From Parapedobacter lycopersici_A (GTDB taxonomy: Bacteria; Bacteroidota; Bacteroidia; Sphingobacteriales; Sphingobacteriaceae), in the NCBI RefSeq assembly GCF_040395035.1, contig NZ_JBEBRB010000025.1:1-37906 (forward strand): DNA of 37,906 nt, read 5' to 3'. The notes beneath the pieces were generated by a model. The model did no database searches. It had not been told where the DNA came from and was given only the letters and a program-made list of their open reading frames with translations. Positions 1 through 6,315 of this stretch are shown in pieces (within the stretch, counting starts at the first letter, position 1; each line of letters begins with the position of its first letter). Position numbers and translations under genes: made by a program.

Positions 1-384
1 GTAAGCCGCTACCTGCCCGACGAGCACCATTGGCCGGAACGGTCGATCAGGCGGGCAACGGCCATTAGCGAGCCGGTTGTCAGTGCCTGGCGCACTGACC
101 GGCCCCGGCCCGTGCGGCTGCTGGCCAGGCCGGAACCGATAGATGTAACGGCGCCCATACCGGATTACCCGCCCATGATATTCCGGTACCAGGGCACGGT
201 ACACCAAGTAAAAAGGGCGGATGGACCCGAGCGTATTGCACGTGAATGGTGGATGGACGACGGCGAGCACCGGGATTATTATTATGTGGAGGACGACCAG
301 GGCCGGCGGTATTGGCTGTTCCGCTCAGGATATTACGACGACGACCGGCAACGGCAGTGGTTTATCCATGGTTTTTTTGCTTAG
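1..384 (+). CDS. imuB: ImuB-like Y-family DNA polymerase, C-terminal part (5' end outside window)
   Basis: The frame is open from base 1 and ends at 384, giving the last 127 residues of a longer protein. This tail matches, from memory, the conserved C-terminus of the Bacteroidota 'DNA polymerase Y family' ImuB proteins. It has an APIPDYPP motif followed by RADGPERI, EWW and EHRDYY, and ends in WLFRSG..HGFFA. ImuB lacks catalytic residues in well-studied systems and acts as the clamp-binding hub of the ImuA-ImuB-DnaE2 (ImuC) mutasome. The polymerase core lies upstream of the window, so activity cannot be judged here. In the usual cassette dnaE2 follows imuB on the same strand; here an unrelated sigma factor gene follows after 257 bp. 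The coding sequence is clearly G+C-richer than the next 3 kb. Confidence 0.85.
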   Translation, partial: VSRYLPDEHHWPERSIRRATAISEPVVSAWRTDRPRPVRLLARPEPIDVTAPIPDYPPMIFRYQGTVHQVKRADGPERIAREWWMDDGEHRDYYYVEDDQGRRYWLFRSGYYDDDRQRQWFIHGFFA

Positions 385-641
385 GGGATTGGTCTTATCA
401 AAAATTCCAAACCCTGATGCTAAATCCATACCTTAGCCTTTATCTAAATACAGTAAGGTCAATGAGTTATTACGAGGATAAACTAACCTGTGTTTATGGA
501 ATCTGTTTTTTGATATTCAGTATCCAAAATACTGCGTTATGAACCGATAGCTGAACAATTGAAGTCGCAAACTGCGATTTCAAAAGAAAACCCTACCAAG
601 TCTACTGTAAGAAAAAATAACATATTGCATCTAATAGGGTA
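385..641. other. Intergenic region downstream of imuB
   Basis: No convincing gene lies here. Composition changes abruptly to A+T-rich just after the imuB stop. The only structure I see is a 9-bp hairpin with one G-U pair and a 3-nt loop (561-569 with 573-581). It has no T-run after it on either strand, so it is not a standard terminator. It lies 60 bp upstream of the sigma factor start. Confidence 0.5.
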
Positions 642-1148
642 ATGAAGTACGATTTCCAACAAATATTAGACGAATATAATCATCAAATATACCGGACCTG
701 CAGAGGATTTACAGGCAACGATGACGATGCTAAAGATCTTTTTCAAGAGGTCTGTATTAATATTTGGTCTGGCTTAGCGTCGTTTAAGGGCAATTCTAAA
801 ATGAGTACTTGGATTTATCGAGTTACGCTAAATACGTGTTTATTCTTTAGGCGTAGCGGTTTGAAGCAACTGAAATTGGCAGAATATGAAGCCGATATTC
901 AACTCACGTATCAGCATGAAAACAATCCCATTGACCATCAAATCGAACTATTGTTCAATTTTATCTATGAGCTAAAAGATCAGGAGAGAGCGGTGATCCT
1001 TTTGTATTTAGAACAGCTTTCTTATGCTGATATCAGCGAGGTAACTGGTTTATCCGTTAACCATATCGGCGTAAAAATAAATCGAATTAAAAAAAACCTG
1101 GCGTCAAAATTCAACAAAAATGGACAGCTTACAATCAATATGGACTAA
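642..1148 (+). CDS. ECF-type RNA polymerase sigma factor
   Basis: The 168-residue protein has the two-domain layout of ECF (group 4) sigma-70 factors. Region 2 spans about residues 13-75, with the core-binding/-10 recognition helix around DLFQEVCINIW (32-42) and the STWIYRV segment after it. Region 4 spans about 105-156, with a helix-turn-helix around YADISEVTGLSVNHI (128-142). Such factors bind core RNA polymerase and direct it to a small regulon, usually held in check by an anti-sigma factor encoded next door. The following gene starts inside this one (29-nt overlap) and encodes a membrane protein, which fits that arrangement. Regulon and signal cannot be read from the sequence; the two lipoproteins downstream are plausible targets but this is inference. 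Confidence 0.92.
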   Translation: MKYDFQQILDEYNHQIYRTCRGFTGNDDDAKDLFQEVCINIWSGLASFKGNSKMSTWIYRVTLNTCLFFRRSGLKQLKLAEYEADIQLTYQHENNPIDHQIELLFNFIYELKDQERAVILLYLEQLSYADISEVTGLSVNHIGVKINRIKKNLASKFNKNGQLTINMD

Positions 1149-1719
1149 GGTGCAGCATGCAACCGTGCTCAGCGACACGAACGGTCAAAGCTTGGAGGAT
1201 AATTTAAAACGCCTTAGACAAAAGGAAAGAACGAGAAAAATTGTAGGGGTTCTGATGTTACCGCTATGTATTTTGATTTTAGCGGCTTTCATTTACCTTA
1301 TCGCAAAAACCGAGAATTACTCATATTATAGCTTTACGTTGACGCAAATAATTGGCTTTCTCTTGGTAATTGTAGGACTGCTTTTTCTCATTCGACAATT
1401 CCGGAAGTCGTTTATCGACTTTAAGAACCTCGATTTTGCCCAGCCATCTAACGTGTTTCTAGGTGAAATTCAATCAAAATTACGTAATCGCAGGAAATGG
1501 ATCGCCTTGGGGACAGCGGGCTATCTGGCGTTCTTTATCCCCGGCATGTATTTATTACTGACGCCGTTCTTAACCACTGTGACTGAAAATAGTATGTTCG
1601 GTATACTTTGTGGAAGCTCATTAGGCATAGGCGCATATTCAACACAACTGCAGCGGGTAAATTTTGACAAAAATTATCGGGATATTTTGAACAAAATCGA
1701 TGTTTTTCTAAACGATTGA
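1120..1719 (+). CDS. Multi-pass membrane protein, candidate regulator of the preceding sigma factor
   Basis: The 199-residue protein has a charged cytoplasmic-looking N-terminus (1-40, rich in K/R/E). Two predicted membrane helices follow (about 41-62 and 72-92), then a basic loop (92-127) and one or two further helices (about 127-150 and 158-173). No known domain is recognised, and no zinc-finger anti-sigma motif (HxxxCxxC) is present. The ATG at 1120 lies 29 nt inside the sigma factor gene, which points to translational coupling. In Bacteroidota, sigma genes are often followed by such unrecognised membrane proteins. An anti-sigma role is inferred from position only. Confidence 0.75.
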   Translation: MDSLQSIWTKVQHATVLSDTNGQSLEDNLKRLRQKERTRKIVGVLMLPLCILILAAFIYLIAKTENYSYYSFTLTQIIGFLLVIVGLLFLIRQFRKSFIDFKNLDFAQPSNVFLGEIQSKLRNRRKWIALGTAGYLAFFIPGMYLLLTPFLTTVTENSMFGILCGSSLGIGAYSTQLQRVNFDKNYRDILNKIDVFLND

Positions 1720-1830
1720 ACTACCTCGACTGGTTTTACCCACTTGGCAAACTGATTCTTCTCCCCGGCCTAGATCAAGATCACCTTGGGTAGACACTTC
1801 TGCCCTAAAAAAAACGGATTTTTCCGCCAT

Positions 1831-1860
1831 CTTGTAATGTCAAAAAAACAATTATATTTG
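1831..1860 (+). promoter_or_regulatory. Candidate Bacteroidota promoter for the tandem lipoprotein genes
   Basis: A perfect -7 box TATATTTG (1853-1860) lies 19 nt before the ATG at 1880. A near-match to the -33 box, CTTG, sits at 1831-1834 with an 18-nt spacer. This fits the known Bacteroidota consensus TTTG-N19-TAnnTTTG. Confidence 0.6.
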
Positions 1861-1879
1861 ACATTGAACAACCCTAAAT

Positions 1880-2455
1880 ATGAATCAACTTAAACGACTG
1901 CTTATGCTGCTGGCAATCGCCAGCGCGTTAGCCTGCGGCAAGGAGAAAACAGCTCCTATTCCAGTTGAAGTACGGCTTAAATCTGTTACGTCCGCAGCTG
2001 AATCAAAACAACTATTAGAAACCTTTTTAACCAATTACCCTGTCCTTACGTATTCCAGTTTTGATGACCCGGCGTACGATCCATATTTTCATCATTACTA
2101 CCTCATTTGGTCGAATGACCAGGGCACCGGACATGTTACATTCACTTCCGGCACCATAAATGAAACATCGAAGGAACGCATCATAAAAGATGAACGCAAT
2201 TTTCTTGAGGTCAGTGATCCCAGGCTGAATGCGTATTCAAATGTCTTTGTCCTGAAGTTCTGGGACAACAATAGAAAAAAATGGATCTATCGCCTATACG
2301 TGCATGATTTCAGTGCTGGTAAGCAAAAGTCCGACCATATTGAATTATCGTGTGGTTATTACAACGATTACCTGTCGTATTTGAACCCGCCGCCACCACC
2401 AACAGATACTGAAGCGGTTACCGCATTGCTTGAATTTCTTGAACCTATTAAATAA
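1880..2455 (+). CDS. Lipoprotein of unknown function, tandem paralogue 1
   Basis: The 191-residue protein has a lipoprotein signal peptide ending in the lipobox ALAC with Cys19, so it should be lipidated and exported. The rest has no domain I recognise. It shares with the next gene a set of conserved blocks: DPRLN..YSN, W.YRL, IELS.G, and a C-terminal PPTD.EAVTALL..LEP. The two genes are therefore tandem duplicates. A short poly-proline run (PPPPP, about residues 171-175) precedes the last block. The gap to the next gene is 9 nt, so the pair is probably one transcript. The gene is A+T-rich compared with most of the window. Confidence 0.85.
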   Translation: MNQLKRLLMLLAIASALACGKEKTAPIPVEVRLKSVTSAAESKQLLETFLTNYPVLTYSSFDDPAYDPYFHHYYLIWSNDQGTGHVTFTSGTINETSKERIIKDERNFLEVSDPRLNAYSNVFVLKFWDNNRKKWIYRLYVHDFSAGKQKSDHIELSCGYYNDYLSYLNPPPPPTDTEAVTALLEFLEPIK

Positions 2456-2464
2456 AAACATTGC

Positions 2465-3082
2465 ATGAAACATCGATCAAAACAGCTCATCCTTTTATTG
2501 GCAATTATAACAGGATTGTATGCCTGTAAAAAAAAAGAAACTACGCCCACTGGAGTCGCATCGCGGGTAAAAACGTTCAATTCGGAAGCTCAACTTAGGC
2601 AGGCGCTTGGAAGTTTCGTGACGGGCTACAACCATACCCTTTTTGCTTATGGAGATCACGAAGAAGGGGACCATGATTTTTACATGGCGTGGGCCAATAC
2701 CGACTTCGGAGACAAGCCCTACGGTGCTACTCGGGGTATCTTACTTTTCCGCTATGAAGATGATCGGACGAAGGAACAGATTTTAGATCGTTATTACGCT
2801 AATGTTGTGGTGGACGATCCGAGGCTAAACAATCCGTTGTATTCCAACATCCTTATTCTAACCACCGGAAACAAGACAAAGTCTACGTGGTTTTATCGTT
2901 TATTTGCCCTGCACCGGGGGCCTATCAACAAAATCGACGAAATAGAACTGAGTGGCGGCTTTAGCATTGTTAGGGGGGCAGCCGGAGAGGCCGAATGGTT
3001 TGAACAGGCACCCGAACCGCCCACGGATAAGGAGGCCGTTACTGCATTACTCAATCTGTTGGAGCCTGTTCCGGTGGATTAG
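2465..3082 (+). CDS. Lipoprotein of unknown function, tandem paralogue 2
   Basis: This 205-residue lipoprotein has the lipobox LYAC with Cys21 followed by a lysine-rich stretch. It is a diverged copy of the preceding protein: the DPRLNN..YSN, WFYRL, DEIELSGG and PPTDKEAVTALL..LEP blocks align in the same order. It begins 9 nt after its partner's stop codon. The middle is longer than in paralogue 1 and contains an acidic segment (HEEGDHD). No function is recognised. Two diverged copies kept side by side suggest a heteromeric or specialised surface role, but that is speculation. Confidence 0.85.
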   Translation: MKHRSKQLILLLAIITGLYACKKKETTPTGVASRVKTFNSEAQLRQALGSFVTGYNHTLFAYGDHEEGDHDFYMAWANTDFGDKPYGATRGILLFRYEDDRTKEQILDRYYANVVVDDPRLNNPLYSNILILTTGNKTKSTWFYRLFALHRGPINKIDEIELSGGFSIVRGAAGEAEWFEQAPEPPTDKEAVTALLNLLEPVPVD

Positions 3083-3233
3083 TTTCCTGATTGTCACTCG
3101 AGTAAGTTTGTTATTCCTCGAAAATTTATGGCCTCACAGGAAACGCTATTGTTTTCCTCATTAGCATACTCTCATCCTATTGGGCCTAATGAGCTTTTTG
3201 CTCCCGTGAATTTATTGCGTATATTTATTGAGT

Positions 3234-3638
3234 ATGGCACAAGAAGACTACCTGAAAAAACAAATTGACCAGCTTGGGCTGGTATTGGCTAGGTTGTTTT
3301 CCGACTTACTCGGACGGAAAGAAAAGGACCAACTGGACGATGGGGTTGAAACCGTAAATCAAGCGCTTGAAGACGAGTTGGGCCTTGACATTCAGAAACT
3401 GGTTGACATTCCTTCCGACACCTTGATAGACACGCTCAAGACACAAAAAGGCTTAACCAACGAAAGTTTAGGCAAGCTTGCCGACATACTGCTGTTCATT
3501 GCGGATAACAGGGAGGGCGACAACAAACAACTGCATGAACAGTGTCTGACTATTTATGAACACTTGGAAAAAACAGATACCACCTACGTGCTTGACCGGC
3601 GTTGGAAAATAGAACGGATTAAAAAAGTGTTAGAATAA
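3234..3638 (+). CDS. Small helical protein of unknown function (DUF6483-like)
   Basis: The 134-residue product starts with AQEDYLKKQIDQLG and appears all-helical, with heptad-like leucines and many charged residues; it has no signal peptide or membrane helix. The N-terminal pattern (EDYLKKQI..L...L..LLGR) resembles proteins annotated as DUF6483, a family of unknown function; I hold this only as a likely match. A TTG two codons upstream (3228) is in frame, but the ATG at 3234 is preferred. The gene stands alone, 150 bp after the lipoprotein pair and convergent with the next minus-strand gene. Confidence 0.75.
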   Translation: MAQEDYLKKQIDQLGLVLARLFSDLLGRKEKDQLDDGVETVNQALEDELGLDIQKLVDIPSDTLIDTLKTQKGLTNESLGKLADILLFIADNREGDNKQLHEQCLTIYEHLEKTDTTYVLDRRWKIERIKKVLE

Positions 3639-3664
3639 GGGTTTGGCGTAATGATGGCGTCCAA

Positions 3665-4504
3665 CTACCTCGGCGGCATGGGTGCTTCCACCGGGAAATC
3701 GTTTACATCCGGGCACTCGATACTGAACATCGGAATATCACTCACCTGAATTACCTGGCGCGAAATGCGCGGCGTTATCCGTTCAATGCGGTCTGACTGG
3801 AGATAATGCTCTTCCTTGAACCAAGCGGCCCGCGCGCTACGCAATAACCGCAGCTGTTCAACAAGTACCTTCAATATCGGAGTCCCGTTGAGGGGTTGTT
3901 TTTCGAAAAGTATGTTCTCCATGGTAAACTGATTGCCTTGCTGTTCCAGGGTCAGCTTCTTACCTCCATAAGCAGCAATCGGATTGACATCAACATAGAT
4001 CTCGTCATATGCTTCGGGAATCTGGTAGGTATATAGCGTGGTGGGGGAATCTCCCTGATCGGCGGAGCGGTTTATTGCCACGGTTACCTCATCGAAGTCT
4101 GACCGGTAAACGCCGAGCTGCTGGGTATTACTGTACGGGCATACCGGTTCTTCCTTAAAAATGGGCCGGAATGAACTATTGCTGCCCATCTGGAAAAAGG
4201 CTTTTTGATCACCAAATCCGGTGAACAGGATCTGTCCGCTGTTTTTGTTTCCGGTGGATACGTAGAGTTCAACGGCGTCCAGGTGGTCAATCACCAACTC
4301 GGCCTTTTGCTTGTCCAGGGAATTCCACTTGCCCTGATAATACCGTTCGTTTGCAAACAGGTGATAGCGCCCGCTCTCTTCGACCACCAGTCGCACTTCG
4401 GGCTGGCCGTCCGCTTTTGCCGGTGCGATGTAGTAGCCTGCAAACTGCGCGAAAGCGCCCATGCTGAGCAGTATAAATAACATCGGAAGAAAAAGGATCT
4501 TCAT
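3665..4504 (-). CDS. Secreted protein of unknown function
   Basis: The 279-residue protein has a clear Sec signal peptide (MKILFLP...GAFAQ, cleavage expected after Ala19) and no lipobox, so it should be periplasmic or secreted. The mature part has alternating hydrophobic/polar stretches suggesting beta structure, and I recognise no domain. It lies 15 nt downstream of the preceding minus-strand gene (4520-5830), so the two are probably co-transcribed. It ends in a proline-rich tail (EAPMPPR). Confidence 0.8.
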   Translation of the reverse strand: MKILFLPMLFILLSMGAFAQFAGYYIAPAKADGQPEVRLVVEESGRYHLFANERYYQGKWNSLDKQKAELVIDHLDAVELYVSTGNKNSGQILFTGFGDQKAFFQMGSNSSFRPIFKEEPVCPYSNTQQLGVYRSDFDEVTVAINRSADQGDSPTTLYTYQIPEAYDEIYVDVNPIAAYGGKKLTLEQQGNQFTMENILFEKQPLNGTPILKVLVEQLRLLRSARAAWFKEEHYLQSDRIERITPRISRQVIQVSDIPMFSIECPDVNDFPVEAPMPPR

Positions 4505-4519
4505 CGTGTAATCGGGTTC

Positions 4520-5830
4520 TTAACCGGGTAAATGTCGTGTTTTTGGGTGAATTGACAACCTTATTTTTTTCCGCCAGCAGGCGATCTCCGGCAGTTCATC
4601 TGTGGCGATATTCCAGGTATACTGTAGCGCATATTCATCAATAAAAGCAATAATTTCCCACACGTTTTCACGGATTTCCCGGGCGTATACATCCTTGCCA
4701 ACGAGCCAGGAGAACAAAAATTGTTCGCTGGCATACGGGGTATCCCCTCGCTGTGCACCCTGCAGTTGGAACTGGGTAAATACTTCTTCATAACCAATTT
4801 CAGCAAAGGATATGGCTGGGAGTAGCGGCGACCTGTCGTCTTCAACTCCTAGAGTGTACAGTAGGTCGCCAAGTAATCCGGTAGTCTCCTGCTGGTAGGC
4901 CACCTGCCATGCCTTATCCGGTTGCGGGAGCTGGGCCAATGCCGATTTCCGCACGGCCGTATACTCATTGCGGTGTGCCCGGATGAAATCCCGGGTCAGC
5001 TGCTCCTTCCCGCCCGCCTGCAATGCCGTTTCTGATTGGTCATAAAGCGACCAGCGGAAGGCCTGGATTTCACGCAGGAGCCTCTGTCGTGGCGTATGGC
5101 TATTGACCTGCACATCTTGTATCCATCTGGCCGCCTGCGGCTCACCGGTGTGTGTCAGCAGCTCCAGGCCGGTTATCTTATTGGTATGGATATCCCACTG
5201 GAAACGCACAACGTATAACCGGTTTACGTAAGTAAGTTGCCATTCGGTTGCGGAAAGCTCGTCCGCAAACAGGAGCGTCCCCGAAGCCATCCGCGTGGCC
5301 AGATCCGTGCGACTGATCCCGCGTTCGTCCGTAAGGTAACGCAACGCAAATCCCGACAGGACACCTATTGCAGTATGGGTATCACCGGCATCCAACGTAC
5401 GGATATTGGAAAAGTCCTGCACAAAATTGATAACATCATACAGCCCGATTTCTTCACCTGCAAAATCCTGCTCGATATACGCCATATCCACCGGTTCATA
5501 GCCGGGCAGTGTTGCCGGCGCGGGCGGATAATGCTTTAGGCTTTCCAAACGTAGTTGATGGTAGGTGGTTTGGTGGGCTTCATAAAACAGTTGCATGTGT
5601 TTATACACGGGATGCTGCTTGATGGTGGCCGGCGTGCGCTCCTCCGCCTGAAATAATGCGGTCAGTTCGGTCCGCTTTTCATGCCGGTAAGGCGACATCC
5701 ATTCATCGATCTGCGCTCGCAGCTGGTCTTCGTCCGTTGTCGTCGCCTGGTTTACCTGAGCTTGGCCCAGTAAAAGGCCACATAACAGGAAGAAGACGAC
5801 GAGCAAGTTCCTGTGTGCATCATAACTCAT
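4520..5830 (-). CDS. Exported or membrane-anchored protein of unknown function
   Basis: The frame is open further upstream to 5896, but that would run deep into the yaeR-like gene. The ATG at 5830 gives a 436-residue protein that begins with a normal hydrophobic signal segment (MSYDAHRNLLVVFFLLCG..., about residues 8-24, followed by QAQ), so I choose it. This start overlaps the yaeR-like stop codon by 11 nt, implying translational coupling. The mature part is acidic and mostly helical in appearance, with no recognised domain. The gene downstream is also a secreted protein, so the three may form one operon. Confidence 0.8.
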   Translation of the reverse strand: MSYDAHRNLLVVFFLLCGLLLGQAQVNQATTTDEDQLRAQIDEWMSPYRHEKRTELTALFQAEERTPATIKQHPVYKHMQLFYEAHQTTYHQLRLESLKHYPPAPATLPGYEPVDMAYIEQDFAGEEIGLYDVINFVQDFSNIRTLDAGDTHTAIGVLSGFALRYLTDERGISRTDLATRMASGTLLFADELSATEWQLTYVNRLYVVRFQWDIHTNKITGLELLTHTGEPQAARWIQDVQVNSHTPRQRLLREIQAFRWSLYDQSETALQAGGKEQLTRDFIRAHRNEYTAVRKSALAQLPQPDKAWQVAYQQETTGLLGDLLYTLGVEDDRSPLLPAISFAEIGYEEVFTQFQLQGAQRGDTPYASEQFLFSWLVGKDVYAREIRENVWEIIAFIDEYALQYTWNIATDELPEIACWRKKIRLSIHPKTRHLPG

Positions 5831-6206
5831 ACAATTCGATCGGCAATAGATCGGGATCTCTAAAAAACGTAAATTGCTTTTGGGTGTATTCATCAATCCG
5901 TATCGGTTCTACGGTTATGTTATGGGATTGGAGGAAAGCAACCGACGCTGCAATATCATCCACCCCGAAAGCGATATGCCGCAGCCCGGTAGCTTCGGGT
6001 GTGGTGGGGCGTGCCGGCGGATTGGGAAATGAGAACAGCTCGATCAGGTACTGTCCGTTCAGGGATAAATCCAGTTTGAACGATTGGCGTTCTTTGCGGT
6101 AGACTTCGTTTACGACCGTAAAACCCAAAACTTCGGTATAGAATTTTTTGGAGGCCTCGTAATCGGCACAGATAATGGCAATGTGATGCAGTTTGCTTAT
6201 TTTCAT
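5820..6206 (-). CDS. yaeR: VOC-superfamily metalloprotein, YaeR/SMU1112c type (glyoxalase I-like)
   Basis: This 128-residue protein has two beta-alpha-beta-beta-beta VOC modules. The four positions that bind metal in glyoxalase I are all present: His8, Glu56 (in LIELF), His77 (in LRHIAF) and Glu124 (in PIELYEL). The LFSFPNPP.RP and GLRHIAFGVDD segments are characteristic of the YaeR family. The substrate of YaeR is not established; glyoxalase-like isomerisation is only implied. ATG 6206 is chosen over the in-frame ATG at 6224 because the -7 promoter box (6222-6229) overlaps the upstream codon and the family starts at MKI..LHHIA. It is first of a probable three-gene unit with the secreted proteins downstream. 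Confidence 0.88.
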   Translation of the reverse strand: MKISKLHHIAIICADYEASKKFYTEVLGFTVVNEVYRKERQSFKLDLSLNGQYLIELFSFPNPPARPTTPEATGLRHIAFGVDDIAASVAFLQSHNITVEPIRIDEYTQKQFTFFRDPDLLPIELYEL

Positions 6207-6221
6207 TGTAAAGCGAAAATG

Positions 6222-6252
6222 CAAATTTACAATACTGGGCGGTCAGTTCAAT
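6222..6252 (-). promoter_or_regulatory. Candidate promoter of the yaeR-like operon
   Basis: On the minus strand the -7 box TAAATTTG (6229-6222) lies 15 nt upstream of the ATG at 6206. A -33-like ATTG (6252-6249) precedes it with a 19-nt spacer. The fit to the Bacteroidota consensus is good, and the site decides the start codon of the gene. Confidence 0.6.
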
Positions 6253-6315
6253 AAATGATCGCGCTGGAAATATCCGTTTGGCACGGAAAAGCGAAGCAAT
6301 CGATTTTGATGCTTC

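Noticed and set aside
561..581. Hairpin after imuB as a terminator
   Set aside because: No T-run follows on either strand, so it was not called a terminator.
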